A stretch of DNA of 64,000 nt from Legionellales bacterium (GCA_002709565.1 PAPY01000007.1:62001-126000), one strand, 5' to 3'. Shown: positions 1-8,503, counted from the first letter of the stretch. A program made the numbers and translations. Notes: a model not told the origin generated them from the sequence alone.

Positions 1-95
1 GTTTGTGTCATTGCGAGCTCCTGTTCTGTATCAGTTTAGTCAGGATTTAGGGGGCTGCTATTCCATTGGCAGGTGTTGTCTACCCCTAAAATTGA

Positions 96-142
96 CAAAT
101 CCTCCAGTAACTAACATAATTTGTTAGTTACTGGAGGATTTG
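96..142. promoter_or_regulatory. Perfect 21-bp inverted repeat at the abiE operon start (probable AbiEi operator)
   Basis: Arms 96-116 and 122-142 are exact reverse complements around a 5-nt centre (TAATT). The right arm contains the Shine-Dalgarno GGAGGA (133-138) of the first gene, so repressor binding or RNA folding here would mask translation initiation as well as transcription. AbiEi antitoxins are known to bind inverted repeats in their own promoter; assigning this site to AbiEi is inference from position. Nothing else is recognisable in bases 1-95. Confidence 0.75.
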
Positions 143-144
143 GT

Positions 145-771
145 TTGGATTGCTTGATTAATAATGCCATCGCTGGGGTGCTAGACTATGGGCAGGTAAT
201 GGATTGTCTAAAAAACTATAAAGCACCGCATCGCAAAATAACAACGATGCTTGCCAAGGGCGAGCTCATTCGTGTCAAAAAAGGCTTGTATGTCCTTGGT
301 GAACACTATCGAACGGAACCCATTTGTCGTGAGTTATTAGCAAATTTGATTTTTGGGCCATCATATATTTCCCAAGAATTTGCTTTGTCGTTTTATGGCA
401 TGATCCCTGAGCGAGTTGAGTTAGTAACTTCAATGACAACCAAGCGCAATAAACAGTTCACGACGCCAGTGGGAAATTTTCAGTATACCTATATAAATAC
501 TAGTCGCTATACAGTTGGTATTGATTGGTTAGCGGTTCGCAAAAATTTCCATATTCTCATTGCCTCACCAGAGAAAGCATTGATAGATACAATTAGTCGT
601 TATCGGGATGTTACAACACAAGCAGATATGTTAGATTTACTGTTTGAAGATTTACGAATTGATGAAAGCATGCTGAGTCATTTAGATCATGATCGCTGCC
701 AAAAAATCGCTAAGAACTACCGCCACCCTACAGTCACATTACTGGTTACTACATTACAGGAACTATCATAA
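145..771 (+). CDS. AbiEi-type antitoxin/transcriptional repressor of a type IV toxin-antitoxin system
   Basis: A 208-residue protein with an N-terminal winged-helix-like segment (a K-x-Y-x-x-x-x-K helix region, then the wing GELIRVKKGLYVL around residues 42-54) and a C-terminal domain containing SPEKALIDT, the layout of AbiEi antitoxins. TTG at 145 is chosen because GGAGGA lies 6 nt upstream; an in-frame TTG at 121 would sit inside the palindrome without a ribosome site. The stop overlaps the next start (TAATG), so the two genes are translationally coupled. Known role of the family: neutralises the AbiEii nucleotidyltransferase and represses the operon. The family call is strong; phage resistance is only a possibility. 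Confidence 0.82.
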   Translation: MDCLINNAIAGVLDYGQVMDCLKNYKAPHRKITTMLAKGELIRVKKGLYVLGEHYRTEPICRELLANLIFGPSYISQEFALSFYGMIPERVELVTSMTTKRNKQFTTPVGNFQYTYINTSRYTVGIDWLAVRKNFHILIASPEKALIDTISRYRDVTTQADMLDLLFEDLRIDESMLSHLDHDRCQKIAKNYRHPTVTLLVTTLQELS

Positions 772-1646
772 TGGAAAAAACAATACGTGCTATGTTAGAC
801 AATTATCAGTGTCAAACTGATAATGATTTTGAAAATGCACTCAAAGAGATTATGCAGCAAGTGGCCTTGGTTGGACTGTGGCGAGCCAAATTCTTCGAGC
901 ATGCTGCATTTTACGGTGGAACTGCACTGCGGATCCTCTATCAATTAGACCGATATAGCGAAGATCTGGATTTTTCATTATTAACCAAAGACACGGGGTT
1001 CAATTTAGCGAGCTATCTGAATGCTATTGAATCTGAGCTTGAAGCATTTGGTTTTACGACGTCGGTGTCAATGAAAGAGAAATCAAACCAAAGCGCCATA
1101 CAGTCAGCTTTCTTGAAGGCAAACACCCTTGAGCATCTGATACGCATCGAAGCGCCAGCTGAAATTTTACAACGTAGCCATGGCAGAAGTTTATTGAAGA
1201 TTAAACTTGAAGTAGATACAACGCCGCCACTGGAATTCTCAACAGAGCAAGTTGCAGTTTTCCAGCCTATCCCATTTTGGGTAAAAAGCTTTACCTTGCC
1301 GAGCTTATTTGCAGGTAAAATTTGTGCGGTGTTATTGCGGCAATGGCAAAAGCGTGTGAAAGGCCGAGATTGGTATGATTTTCTCTGGTTCATTCAACGC
1401 GGTGTGCCAGTAGATTTAAAGCATTTAGAACAACGTTTACGGGACTATGGCTTTTATGAGGCTGACCAATCATTGGGAACAGATGAAGTAAAGCAGTTGT
1501 TGCACGCAAGAATTGATGAATTAGATATAGAATTGGCGAAGGAAGATATTATCAAATTTATCAGACCACCGAGCAGTATTGAAGCATGGTCAAGAGCGCT
1601 ATTCCATGCTGCTACTGATAGGCTCAAAATGGAAGAGAAGCATTGA
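771..1646 (+). CDS. AbiEii/AbiGii-family nucleotidyltransferase toxin
   Basis: A 291-residue protein of the DUF1814/AbiEii family. The nucleotidyltransferase signature is visible: GGTALRILY from residue 49, followed by SEDLDFS (63-69), whose D65 and D67 are the expected metal ligands. A third acidic position probably lies in KLEVDTTPP near residue 150. Family members transfer nucleotides to RNA acceptors (tRNA 3' ends in the mycobacterial MenT enzymes) and stop growth when not restrained. The gene overlaps the antitoxin by one base. The sequence looks intact and the catalytic motif is complete, so it is likely functional. The exact substrate cannot be read from sequence. Confidence 0.85.
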   Translation: MEKTIRAMLDNYQCQTDNDFENALKEIMQQVALVGLWRAKFFEHAAFYGGTALRILYQLDRYSEDLDFSLLTKDTGFNLASYLNAIESELEAFGFTTSVSMKEKSNQSAIQSAFLKANTLEHLIRIEAPAEILQRSHGRSLLKIKLEVDTTPPLEFSTEQVAVFQPIPFWVKSFTLPSLFAGKICAVLLRQWQKRVKGRDWYDFLWFIQRGVPVDLKHLEQRLRDYGFYEADQSLGTDEVKQLLHARIDELDIELAKEDIIKFIRPPSSIEAWSRALFHAATDRLKMEEKH

Positions 1647-1657
1647 GCTTAAATCAA

Positions 1658-1689
1658 CCAGTAACTAACATCTTTTGTTAGTTACTAGT
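1658..1689. repeat. Second copy of the abiE palindrome, downstream of the operon
   Basis: Perfect 11-bp arms 1660-1670 and 1676-1686 (AGTAACTAACA / TGTTAGTTACT) with the same 5-nt spacing as the upstream operator and partial pairing one step further out. It begins 13 nt after the abiEii stop. The core matches the upstream site almost base for base, so the cassette is framed by the same binding sequence on both sides. Confidence 0.7.
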
Positions 1690-1804
1690 CAGTTTGCTAC
1701 TTAGAACGGGTTAAGCGTTTAAAGGTTGAACAAGATAGGCCACGTTGTTGCATGTAACAAGGCTCACTAACTCATTGAATTTATTGAAAAGTTTATAATT
1801 TACT

Positions 1805-1891
1805 GCAGGAAAACTGAGTAATCGTTTGCAGGAAAACTGAGTAATTGATCGCAGCAAAACTGAGTAATCGTTTGCAGGAAAACTGAGTAAT
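1805..1891. repeat. Four 23-bp iterons upstream of the Fic gene
   Basis: The 18-bp unit GCAGGAAAACTGAGTAAT occurs at 1805, 1828, 1851 (one mismatch) and 1874, exactly 23 bp apart, with 5-bp spacers CGTTT, TGATC, CGTTT. The last copy ends 32 bp before the Fic start. This looks like a cooperative binding site on one helical face, probably an operator for the Fic protein's own N-terminal DNA-binding-like domain (inference). Confidence 0.8.
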
Positions 1892-1923
1892 TGCTAGAAT
1901 TCTGCAATTACGAGGATAAATTA

Positions 1924-3453
1924 ATGGCTCAAACAGATAGAATTGCAGCCGCATTAGAGCGGGTGAAGGCAGTGGCTGATAAATATCATAGCCACATTGT
2001 GCCAACAGTTGATATAGATCGCCAAGATCGTGAAATACTAGTAAGGACACATTGGCTGGAGGAAATCACTAAAGGTTGGTATATGTTGACTAGGCCTGAT
2101 TTAGCAGCTGGTGACTCAGCAGCGTGGTATGCGAATTTTTGGGATTTCATAAGGGTCTATTTACAGCAGCGTTACGATAATCGTTATTGTCTTTCAGCGG
2201 AAGCATCACTTGAATTGTATTCAGGTAATATGGCAATGCCACGCCAAGTGATTGCAATTGTCCCAGAAGGGGGGACGCTACTTAATCTTCCTTATGATAC
2301 GTCCTTAATGATTTATGCTGATCCCAAGAATATACCTGATGAGAAAATTGAATATGATGGACTGCAGGTAATGTCATTACCCTATGCTCTTTGCAAAGCT
2401 GCGCCAACTTACTTTCGCAACAATGCCGAAAATGCTGAAATTGCGATGCGTTCTGTTCGCAGTTCGAGTGAAATAAGTCGAGTTATTATTGAAAATGATT
2501 TCAGAAGGGCCGCGGACCGCATTGTTGGTGCTTATGATTTTTTGGGGATGGAAAATTATGCCAAAGATATAGAGACAACGATTAACGCTATTGGGTTGAC
2601 AGTCAATAAAACAAATCCATTCGATATGAAAATGCCGGTATTATCTTCTGTAAAAGAACGCTCCCCATATGCAGCGCGAATACGACTATTGTGGCAAAAA
2701 TATCGCGAAGAAATTATCCATAAATTTCCCGAAGCAAAAGGGCTACCAAAGCAAAAAGGTAAATATTTGGCGGCTGTTGATAAGCTATATGAGTATGATG
2801 CATACAATTCATTGTCCATAGAAGGGTATCAAGTTACGCCCGCGTTAATACACCGCGTGAGAAATAATCACTGGAATCCTGAGCAGAACCAGTTTGATAA
2901 TGATCAGCGTAACGCCTTAGCCGCGAGAGGCTATTACGATGCATTTCAACAGGTAAAAGAGACATTGGCCGATATTCTTGATGGCAAGAACCCTGGAGAA
3001 TGTATAGAGCAAGATTTGTCATTATGGTATCAACAATTATTTTCTCCATCAGTTAAGGCGAATATTGTTTCGGCGGGCGATTTGGCGGGGTATCGTAATA
3101 GCAAGGTCTATATTCGTAATTCACGCCATACACCACCAACGAATGAAGTTGTGATTGATTGTATGGAAGCTTTTTTTGATTGTTTGAGCAATGAAGAGTC
3201 AGCGGCTGTGCGTGCTGTATTGGGGCACTATATTTTTGTCTTCATTCATCCCTATATGGATGGCAATGGCCGAATTGCGAGATTTATACTGAATGCTATG
3301 TTAGCATCTGGTGGTTACCCTTGGACTATCGTACAAGTGAGTCGTCGAAAGCAATATATTGATAGTCTTGAATATACACATACAGAGAATAGCATTGCTA
3401 AGTTCTGCCAATTTATCATCGAAGAAATGGCAGCGAGCGAGCAGTATTCATAG
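1924..3453 (+). CDS. Fic-domain AMPylase-type protein with an AbiEi-like N-terminal region
   Basis: 509 residues. The Fic core carries the complete active-site loop HPYMDGNGRIAR (H442 to R453), predicting transfer of AMP or a related group from a nucleotide to a protein hydroxyl. The inhibitory helix motif SLSIEG (S296, E300, G301) precedes it, placing the protein among self-inhibited Fic proteins with the alpha-inhibitory helix N-terminal to the core. The first ~200 residues resemble the winged-helix and following domain of AbiEi antitoxins (for example ITKGWYMLTRP). ATG 1924 follows GAGG by 8 nt; an earlier TTG lies in the iterons and is rejected. It may be a one-gene toxin/regulator controlled through the iterons just upstream. 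Confidence 0.85.
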   Translation: MAQTDRIAAALERVKAVADKYHSHIVPTVDIDRQDREILVRTHWLEEITKGWYMLTRPDLAAGDSAAWYANFWDFIRVYLQQRYDNRYCLSAEASLELYSGNMAMPRQVIAIVPEGGTLLNLPYDTSLMIYADPKNIPDEKIEYDGLQVMSLPYALCKAAPTYFRNNAENAEIAMRSVRSSSEISRVIIENDFRRAADRIVGAYDFLGMENYAKDIETTINAIGLTVNKTNPFDMKMPVLSSVKERSPYAARIRLLWQKYREEIIHKFPEAKGLPKQKGKYLAAVDKLYEYDAYNSLSIEGYQVTPALIHRVRNNHWNPEQNQFDNDQRNALAARGYYDAFQQVKETLADILDGKNPGECIEQDLSLWYQQLFSPSVKANIVSAGDLAGYRNSKVYIRNSRHTPPTNEVVIDCMEAFFDCLSNEESAAVRAVLGHYIFVFIHPYMDGNGRIARFILNAMLASGGYPWTIVQVSRRKQYIDSLEYTHTENSIAKFCQFIIEEMAASEQYS

Positions 3454-3463
3454 AGGACAAAGC

Positions 3464-3577
3464 ATGGCAAAATATTCAGGCAGTTGTCATTGCGGTGGGG
3501 TGAAATTTGAATGTGAACTTGATTATTTAAAGTGTAAATTTGATAATCGGTATATATCTGCCAGGAACAACGGGTGA
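3464..3577 (+). pseudogene. Truncated GFA-family (glutathione-dependent formaldehyde-activating-like) protein
   Basis: From ATG 3464 the reading begins MAKYSGSCHCGGVKFECE, the typical opening of GFA-domain proteins with the first zinc-binding Cys-x-Cys. Homology ends after about 25 residues, and the frame stops at 3577, while intact members exceed 110 residues. The 3' end runs into the convergent GNAT gene (overlap 3527-3577), which suggests a deletion or rearrangement removed the rest. Confidence 0.55.
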
Positions 3578-3985
3578 TTCTTTTTCGCTAATTTTTATGC
3601 CGCCAATTTTTAAATAAAATTCTGCTGCATTTGGATCCGCTTCAATAACAAATGATGTTAATCCTCTATTTTTCGCTTCGCATTTAACAGCTTGCCATAA
3701 TTGCGTTGCGCACCCTTGTCCCATAAATTCTGACTCAACAAATAAATAGCCCTGACTTACTTCGTCAGTATTATGACAAGAGCGAGCCCAGAAGCCAGCG
3801 ATTTTGCCATTTTTTTCAGCGACAAATGCAATAGCATCTACGAGAAATTCAGGAGTAATAGTTAGATCGGGTTCCCATGCCTTAATTAAATCAGCGCTAT
3901 AGCCCCAATGCGCTTTTGAGCGCTTAGCTAATTTTGTTAGTGCCTCAGCATCTTCTGGTATAGCTTGTCGGATTGTAAACGTCAT
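3527..3985 (-). CDS. GNAT-family N-acetyltransferase
   Basis: 152 residues covering one GNAT fold: N-terminal IRQAIPEDAEALTKL, a central strand IAGFWARSCH, the acetyl-CoA motif A equivalent EFMGQGCATQLWQAV (G-x-G variant around residues 88-102), and the C-terminal ADPNAAEFYLKIGG typical of the family. Its substrate is unknown. It is the last gene of a tight minus-strand run (LuxR regulator, cupin, this gene; gaps of about 30 and 21 bp) and converges on the GFA remnant. Confidence 0.85.
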   Translation of the reverse strand: MTFTIRQAIPEDAEALTKLAKRSKAHWGYSADLIKAWEPDLTITPEFLVDAIAFVAEKNGKIAGFWARSCHNTDEVSQGYLFVESEFMGQGCATQLWQAVKCEAKNRGLTSFVIEADPNAAEFYLKIGGIKISEKESPVVPGRYIPIIKFTL

Positions 3986-4006
3986 TCTGTGTAATTAACC
4001 TATCAA

Positions 4007-4366
4007 TTAGATCCTATCTAAATCACTCACCGTTAAGTCACTATCAGTATCACCGGTATTCAGTGTTGATTTGGGCTCTATGAGAATGACATGAACTTCA
4101 TCTTTTGCAATAGGAAGATGTTCAATACCTTTAGGGATGACGATAAACTCGCCAGGCGATACTTGAACTTCTTTGTCGCGGAACTTGATGGTTAAGTCAC
4201 CTTTGATCACCATAAAGAGTTCATCTTCATTATCATGCTTATGCCAGACAAACTCACCCTTAAACTTGGCCAGTTTAATATGAGAGTCATTGAGATCAGC
4301 GACGATCTTTGGTGTCCAATGGTCACTAAATAGATTAAATTTGTCGTTGATATTGATTTTGTCCAT
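4007..4366 (-). CDS. Small cupin-domain protein
   Basis: 119 residues forming a single cupin barrel. Motif 1 is HKHDNEDELFMVIKG with two His and a Glu as likely metal ligands (residues ~42-56); motif 2 is PGEFIVIPKGIEHLP (~71-85). Such stand-alone cupins bind small ligands or metals; no specific reaction can be assigned. It lies 30 bp downstream of the LuxR-type gene on the same strand, so it is probably regulated with it. Confidence 0.85.
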   Translation of the reverse strand: MDKININDKFNLFSDHWTPKIVADLNDSHIKLAKFKGEFVWHKHDNEDELFMVIKGDLTIKFRDKEVQVSPGEFIVIPKGIEHLPIAKDEVHVILIEPKSTLNTGDTDSDLTVSDLDRI

Positions 4367-4396
4367 TTGGAAACCTCGCTTTTATAGACGATGGCG

Positions 4397-5050
4397 CTAT
4401 AATAAACCTTCAGCTGCGACTTTTGCAATCAGCTCTGCAGTTTTTCTGACGCCCACTTTGTCTTTCATATTGCCGATGTGAAATTCGACGGTTTTTCTTG
4501 AGATAAATAACTTAGTGGCAATTTCACTCGCGCTATGGCCTTGAGCGAGTAATTGTAAACATTGCCACTGGCGAGGGGTAAACTCATAACGACGGCTAGG
4601 TGCAAGGTCATACACATCTAGGTGACGACTGGTATGTTCAGATATACCAATGTTAGGATTAGATAGGTAGCTTTTGATGACATGCTGGTTGATATTGCCA
4701 AGTTGGATTGAGTCGAAATGACTGCCAACAATGCGATTATCGACAAAATAAGGATATTTATGGACGAGCAAGCAATGTAATTCATCATTAATAAAGGTAG
4801 AATCAAACATGAAGACATGATTGCCGCGTAACGCTTCTTCATCCTCTATTAAATATTCCTCAGCTTGTTTAGCAGGGTCATAGAATTTAGATCGGTACGC
4901 CGCATGGCAAAGTTCAATAGTTGAATAACCAATCATGGCCTCAGGTTCAGGGAAATGGCACATTTCAGCGAGTTTGTGAGATACTTTTAAATACTTTCCT
5001 TCTTTTGATTTAACTGCCGAGATAAGATCATTATTAGGAACAGATATCAT
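4397..5050 (-). CDS. LuxR-type transcriptional regulator with PAS-like sensor domain
   Basis: 217 residues. The C-terminal ~60 residues are a classic LuxR/GerE helix-turn-helix (FTPRQWQCLQLLAQG, then SASEIATKLFISRKTVEFHI). The N-terminal ~130 residues (SHKLAEMCHFPEPEAMIGY) look like a PAS-like ligand-sensing domain, not an acyl-homoserine-lactone domain or a receiver. It heads the minus-strand run with the cupin and GNAT genes and is divergent from the SDR gene at 5290; about 240 bp between them must hold both promoters. Confidence 0.85.
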   Translation of the reverse strand: MISVPNNDLISAVKSKEGKYLKVSHKLAEMCHFPEPEAMIGYSTIELCHAAYRSKFYDPAKQAEEYLIEDEEALRGNHVFMFDSTFINDELHCLLVHKYPYFVDNRIVGSHFDSIQLGNINQHVIKSYLSNPNIGISEHTSRHLDVYDLAPSRRYEFTPRQWQCLQLLAQGHSASEIATKLFISRKTVEFHIGNMKDKVGVRKTAELIAKVAAEGLL

Positions 5051-5289
5051 TACGTGCCCTCAGAAAATTGAATTAAGGTGTGAATGGCCAGATTGTAACA
5101 TTTTAATCCGTTTTTACACAAGTTTGTTATTTGTCAATGGGTTACAAGCTTCTATTAGAATAAAGCCGCGAATGTATTGAGAACTAGGATTTTTACTGGT
5201 TTACTGCTGACTTACTAGTGTTTATGATAGCCATCGTCAAAAATCCAATAAATCAAATAGTTCATTCATTATCAAACGAGGAGCGTGAT

Positions 5290-6069
5290 ATGCTAAGTCA
5301 CTTAGATAATAAAGTTGTTATGATAACTGGTGCATCATCCGGTATTGGGAAGGCCAGTGCAGAGAGTTTTGCAGCCGCAGGTGCCAGGTTAATATTAACA
5401 GCGAGAAGAGTTGAAAAACTCCAGGAAATTGCTGCTAAACTAGCAGCTGAGTATAAAGCACAGGTCCTACCTATTGAGCTTGATGTCCAAGATAAACAAG
5501 CAGTCCAACAAACAATTGCTGATTTAGATGAATCCTGGCGCAATATTGATATTTTGGTGAATAATGCAGGTGTTGGTGTGACTACTGAGCTAATGCATGA
5601 GGCCAGTCCGGATGATTGGGATAGTATTATTGATACTAATGTAAAAGGTTTGTTATATGTAACCCGGGCTGTACTGCCAACTATGGTCTCTCGCAATTCT
5701 GGACATATTATTAATATTGGCTCAACAGCAGGTCATAGTTATTATGTTCGTGGTAATGTTTACAGCGCCAGCAAACATGCTGTCAAAGCCTTAACCCGTT
5801 CATTGCGACTTGATTTGATGGGGTATATGATCAGAGTCACAGAAATTGATCCGGGTATGACTAAAACTGAATTCAGCGAAAAACGCTGGGACAAAGAGCG
5901 CGCTGAACAGTTTTATGCGGGCTTTGAGCCATTAGTTGCAGACGATATTGCGGATGCCATTATATATTGCGCCACTAGACCGGAACGAGTCAATGTGTCT
6001 GAACTTATGGTATATTCTACGGCAGAAGCTGCTCCTACCATGGTGCATAGAGAAGACATTAATCAATAA
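5290..6069 (+). CDS. Short-chain dehydrogenase/reductase (YdfG-like)
   Basis: 259 residues, a classical SDR. Cofactor motif TGASSGIG lies near the N-terminus, followed by an Arg-rich strand end (TARRVEKL) that favours NADP(H), then NNAG, catalytic Ser in NIGSTAG and YSASK. The length and DPGMTKTEF segment resemble YdfG-type serine/3-hydroxy-acid dehydrogenases. ATG 5290 is preceded by GAGGAG at 6-nt spacing, so an in-frame GTG at 5218 is rejected. A VOC protein follows 15 bp downstream, suggesting an operon. Confidence 0.85.
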   Translation: MLSHLDNKVVMITGASSGIGKASAESFAAAGARLILTARRVEKLQEIAAKLAAEYKAQVLPIELDVQDKQAVQQTIADLDESWRNIDILVNNAGVGVTTELMHEASPDDWDSIIDTNVKGLLYVTRAVLPTMVSRNSGHIINIGSTAGHSYYVRGNVYSASKHAVKALTRSLRLDLMGYMIRVTEIDPGMTKTEFSEKRWDKERAEQFYAGFEPLVADDIADAIIYCATRPERVNVSELMVYSTAEAAPTMVHREDINQ

Positions 6070-6084
6070 CATGAGGTAATTAAT

Positions 6085-6462
6085 ATGCTAAAGATACTTG
6101 GTTTAGATCATATCGTTTTATCGGTTCACAATATTGATGCAATGTTACAGTTTTACTGTGATATTTTGGGCTGTAAGGTGGAAAAGACCCAGCCGGATTT
6201 TGGTTTGACGCAATTGCGTATAGGGGATAGCTTGATTGATTTCCTTGAAACTAAAGATACTGAAACTGTGACAACGCCTAATCTTGTTCACTTCTGCTTA
6301 CGGGTCGCGGACTATAACTTTGATGAACTGCAAGCCTATTTCGAGAAACACGACATAGATGTCTACCGGCATGGTAAACGCTATGGCGCTCAAGGTAGCG
6401 GTTATTCTTTTTATCTTAAGGATCCCCAAGGCAATGAGATTGAGCTGAAAGAAGCCCAGTAA
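6085..6462 (+). CDS. VOC-family (glyoxalase/bleomycin-resistance/dioxygenase fold) protein
   Basis: 125 residues with the paired beta-alpha-beta-beta-beta modules of vicinal oxygen chelate proteins. LDHIVLSVHNIDAMLQFYC at the start supplies the first His ligand, VHFCLRV the second half, and DPQGNEIEL is the characteristic C-terminal metal-ligand strand. It is probably a metal-dependent enzyme or resistance protein; the substrate is not recognisable. GAGG precedes ATG 6085 at good spacing. Likely co-transcribed with the SDR gene. Confidence 0.85.
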   Translation: MLKILGLDHIVLSVHNIDAMLQFYCDILGCKVEKTQPDFGLTQLRIGDSLIDFLETKDTETVTTPNLVHFCLRVADYNFDELQAYFEKHDIDVYRHGKRYGAQGSGYSFYLKDPQGNEIELKEAQ

Positions 6463-6565
6463 TCCACGCAAAGAAGTAGTCGTGTCGCAAGATCAATCAA
6501 GTTTTGACCATAAATGTCTATTATTCTTATCGCGTATTTAAGTGAAATGAGGTAAATTGACAAGC

Positions 6566-7414
6566 ATGAAACAGCGACAACAACTCCAAAATATCATTGA
6601 TTACATTGGGTTACACCTTGATGAGGATTTGACATTGGAGCGATTAACTGCAATTTCAGGTATGTCTAAATTTCACTTCCATCGCTTATTTACTGCGTAT
6701 ATGGGATTGTCTCTATACCAGTATATCCGCTGGCTGCGATTGAAACGCGCAGCCTTTGGGCTAATTATGGATAAAGAGCGATCCATTCTTGATATTGCAT
6801 TGGATGCGGGATTTGATTCCCATGAGGCATTCAGCCGCGCATTTAAACAAATCTGCGGTTTGAGTCCGAGCCAGTTCCGAAAATCGAACAACTGGAGCTC
6901 ATGGGAAAATCCACCGTATCGATTGCCTGAACTTGGAGATCATAAAATGATTGTTGAAATACGAGAACGACCTCAGACTCGACTCGCGGTACTTGAACAT
7001 AGGGGTGACCCAGCGGGTATTGCAAACTCGGTGGATAAATTAATCGCTTGGGCGAAGGCACAGCGTGTGAACTTGAAACCACAAGCAGGTGATGCCTTTG
7101 GTATTGCCTACGATGATCCTAATACAACAGAACCGAGTGAATTCCGTTTTGATTTAGGATTACGCGTGCCTGGAAATATTCAACTGACAGGAGATGTGAT
7201 CGAAAAATCACTGCCTGCAGGTCGATATGCAGTGACTGTCCATAAAGGTTCTAGAGAGAATCTTGATAAGGCTGTCTATGCGCTGTATCGAGATTGGTTA
7301 CCTAGTACTGATGAGACACTAGGAGATTTACCCTGCATATTCAGTTATCTCAATTTTGAGAATGATGTTGCTGAAACGGAATTGTTAACAGAAGTAATGC
7401 TGTTATTAGAGTAA
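6566..7414 (+). CDS. AraC-family regulator with C-terminal GyrI-like effector-binding domain
   Basis: 282 residues from ATG 6566. Residues ~5-100 contain the double helix-turn-helix of AraC proteins (LTLERLTAISGMSKFHFHRLF and ILDIALDAGFDSHEAFSRAF, ending GLSPSQFR). The remainder is a GyrI-like (AraC_E_bind) domain, known to bind small molecules or DNA gyrase. An alternative TTG at 6557 is nearer to the GAGG at 6549-6552, so the start is uncertain by three codons. A second protein of the same architecture follows at 7682. Confidence 0.87.
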   Translation: MKQRQQLQNIIDYIGLHLDEDLTLERLTAISGMSKFHFHRLFTAYMGLSLYQYIRWLRLKRAAFGLIMDKERSILDIALDAGFDSHEAFSRAFKQICGLSPSQFRKSNNWSSWENPPYRLPELGDHKMIVEIRERPQTRLAVLEHRGDPAGIANSVDKLIAWAKAQRVNLKPQAGDAFGIAYDDPNTTEPSEFRFDLGLRVPGNIQLTGDVIEKSLPAGRYAVTVHKGSRENLDKAVYALYRDWLPSTDETLGDLPCIFSYLNFENDVAETELLTEVMLLLE

Positions 7415-7427
7415 TATTATCGATAGT

Positions 7428-7449
7428 GGGGCCGACGTGTCGGCTCCCC
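7428..7449. terminator. GC-rich hairpin after the first AraC gene (possible terminator)
   Basis: GGGGCCGAC (7428-7436) pairs with GTCGGCTCCCC (7439-7449), with one bulged base and a 2-nt loop, 13 bp past the stop. There is no T-run after it, so intrinsic termination is only a possibility. Confidence 0.35.
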
Positions 7450-7608
7450 TAACCTATATACTTGTGAAAAGCACTGATCAAACCATTAAAATCAGCTTAA
7501 TGGCTGATCCCATTGTGAGGATCAGAACCTTGCAGCGATGTTTGGTTTTACACCAGCACTAGCCTAACTATTTTAGAACGCAAAGGAGAATGGTAGTGTT
7601 AAATTTGA

Positions 7609-7651
7609 GCTATTCTGCACATTATATGGGAAAATAATTGTGTAGAATAGC
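7609..7651. promoter_or_regulatory. Inverted repeat upstream of the second AraC gene
   Basis: GCTATTCTGCAC (7609-7620) and GTGTAGAATAGC (7640-7651) are reverse complements at 11 of 12 positions, separated by 19 bp of AT-rich sequence. The site ends 30 bp before the AraC start at 7682, the place expected for an autoregulatory operator. Confidence 0.5.
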
Positions 7652-7681
7652 CGACTAAATAGGGTGAATCTGGAGAAATCA

Positions 7682-8503
7682 ATGAGTTACATGAAAAATA
7701 GCAATTTTGGTCAAGCGGTGTCATTTATCTATGATAACCTCGACGAGATTATCAGCTTAGATGACGTTGCCAAGGCTGCAGGGGTATCTGTGGCAACACT
7801 CAAGCGGCTATTTGATGATGCTGTAGGGCAGTCACCCGGCCAGTTTATTCGTGGGCTGCGTATGGAGTTGGCATTCCGAACCTTGAGGACACGGAATATT
7901 TCAGTATTAGAAGTGGCGTTATCTGTAGGATATGAAGATCAGTCCGCTTTTGCACGGCAATTCAAGAAAGCTTTTGGCTTTACACCAAAAGCATCAAGGC
8001 AGGTGAACAATATCATCAGTGAGCTGGAGTGTGTCAGCCTTGAAGAGCCCGAAATACTTGATCTTGAAACCATAGAGTTACAAGGCGTAACAAAGCAGGG
8101 ATTGTATTTTGAATCTGCGCCAGCTGCGTGGGAGGCATTAGCGACAGAAATTTCGGCTGTTGAGTTAGAGGATGACTTTACTGGACTATTTATTGGGATA
8201 GGCCATGATGATCCTCACAATGGTGAAGTAGCGCCGGAAGCTGTTAGATTTAGTGCCTGTGTATCACATGTGAATGATGATCTCGAGATTGCACGGATTA
8301 ACATAATAGGTGGCTGTTACGCACGTTTTCAATATAAGGGGAAGCCAAACAATTTAGGGCTGGCATACCATTATATTTATGGCAAATGGGAGACAGTATC
8401 CGAATACGATATTGACCATAGCAAACCAGCATTTACGTGTTTTGAGAACATTCCCACAGGGATGGATGAAGAGCGGATCAAGATTTATGTGCCACTCAAG
8501 TAG
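7682..8503 (+). CDS. Second AraC-family regulator with GyrI-like domain
   Basis: 273 residues from ATG 7682 (GGAG 6 nt upstream; an in-frame GTG at 7664 is less likely). The N-terminal AraC DNA-binding domain shows ISLDDVAKAAGVSVATLKRLF and VLEVALSVGYEDQSAFARQF, ending FGFTPKASR. The C-terminal ~150 residues match the GyrI-like fold (FIGIGHDDPHN, then GGCYARFQYKG). It has the same architecture as the preceding gene but is only distantly similar, so this is an old pair and not a recent duplication. Regulated genes are unknown; the effector island begins just downstream. Confidence 0.85.
   Translation: MSYMKNSNFGQAVSFIYDNLDEIISLDDVAKAAGVSVATLKRLFDDAVGQSPGQFIRGLRMELAFRTLRTRNISVLEVALSVGYEDQSAFARQFKKAFGFTPKASRQVNNIISELECVSLEEPEILDLETIELQGVTKQGLYFESAPAAWEALATEISAVELEDDFTGLFIGIGHDDPHNGEVAPEAVRFSACVSHVNDDLEIARINIIGGCYARFQYKGKPNNLGLAYHYIYGKWETVSEYDIDHSKPAFTCFENIPTGMDEERIKIYVPLK

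Noticed and set aside
1793-2050. Minus-strand ORF across the Fic iterons
   Set aside because: Its repetitive peptide is the reverse reading of the iterons and it runs into the 5' end of the Fic gene.
5218-5289. Longer start of the SDR gene (GTG 5218)
   Set aside because: GAGGAG stands 6 nt before ATG 5290, and the extra 24 residues are outside the SDR domain.
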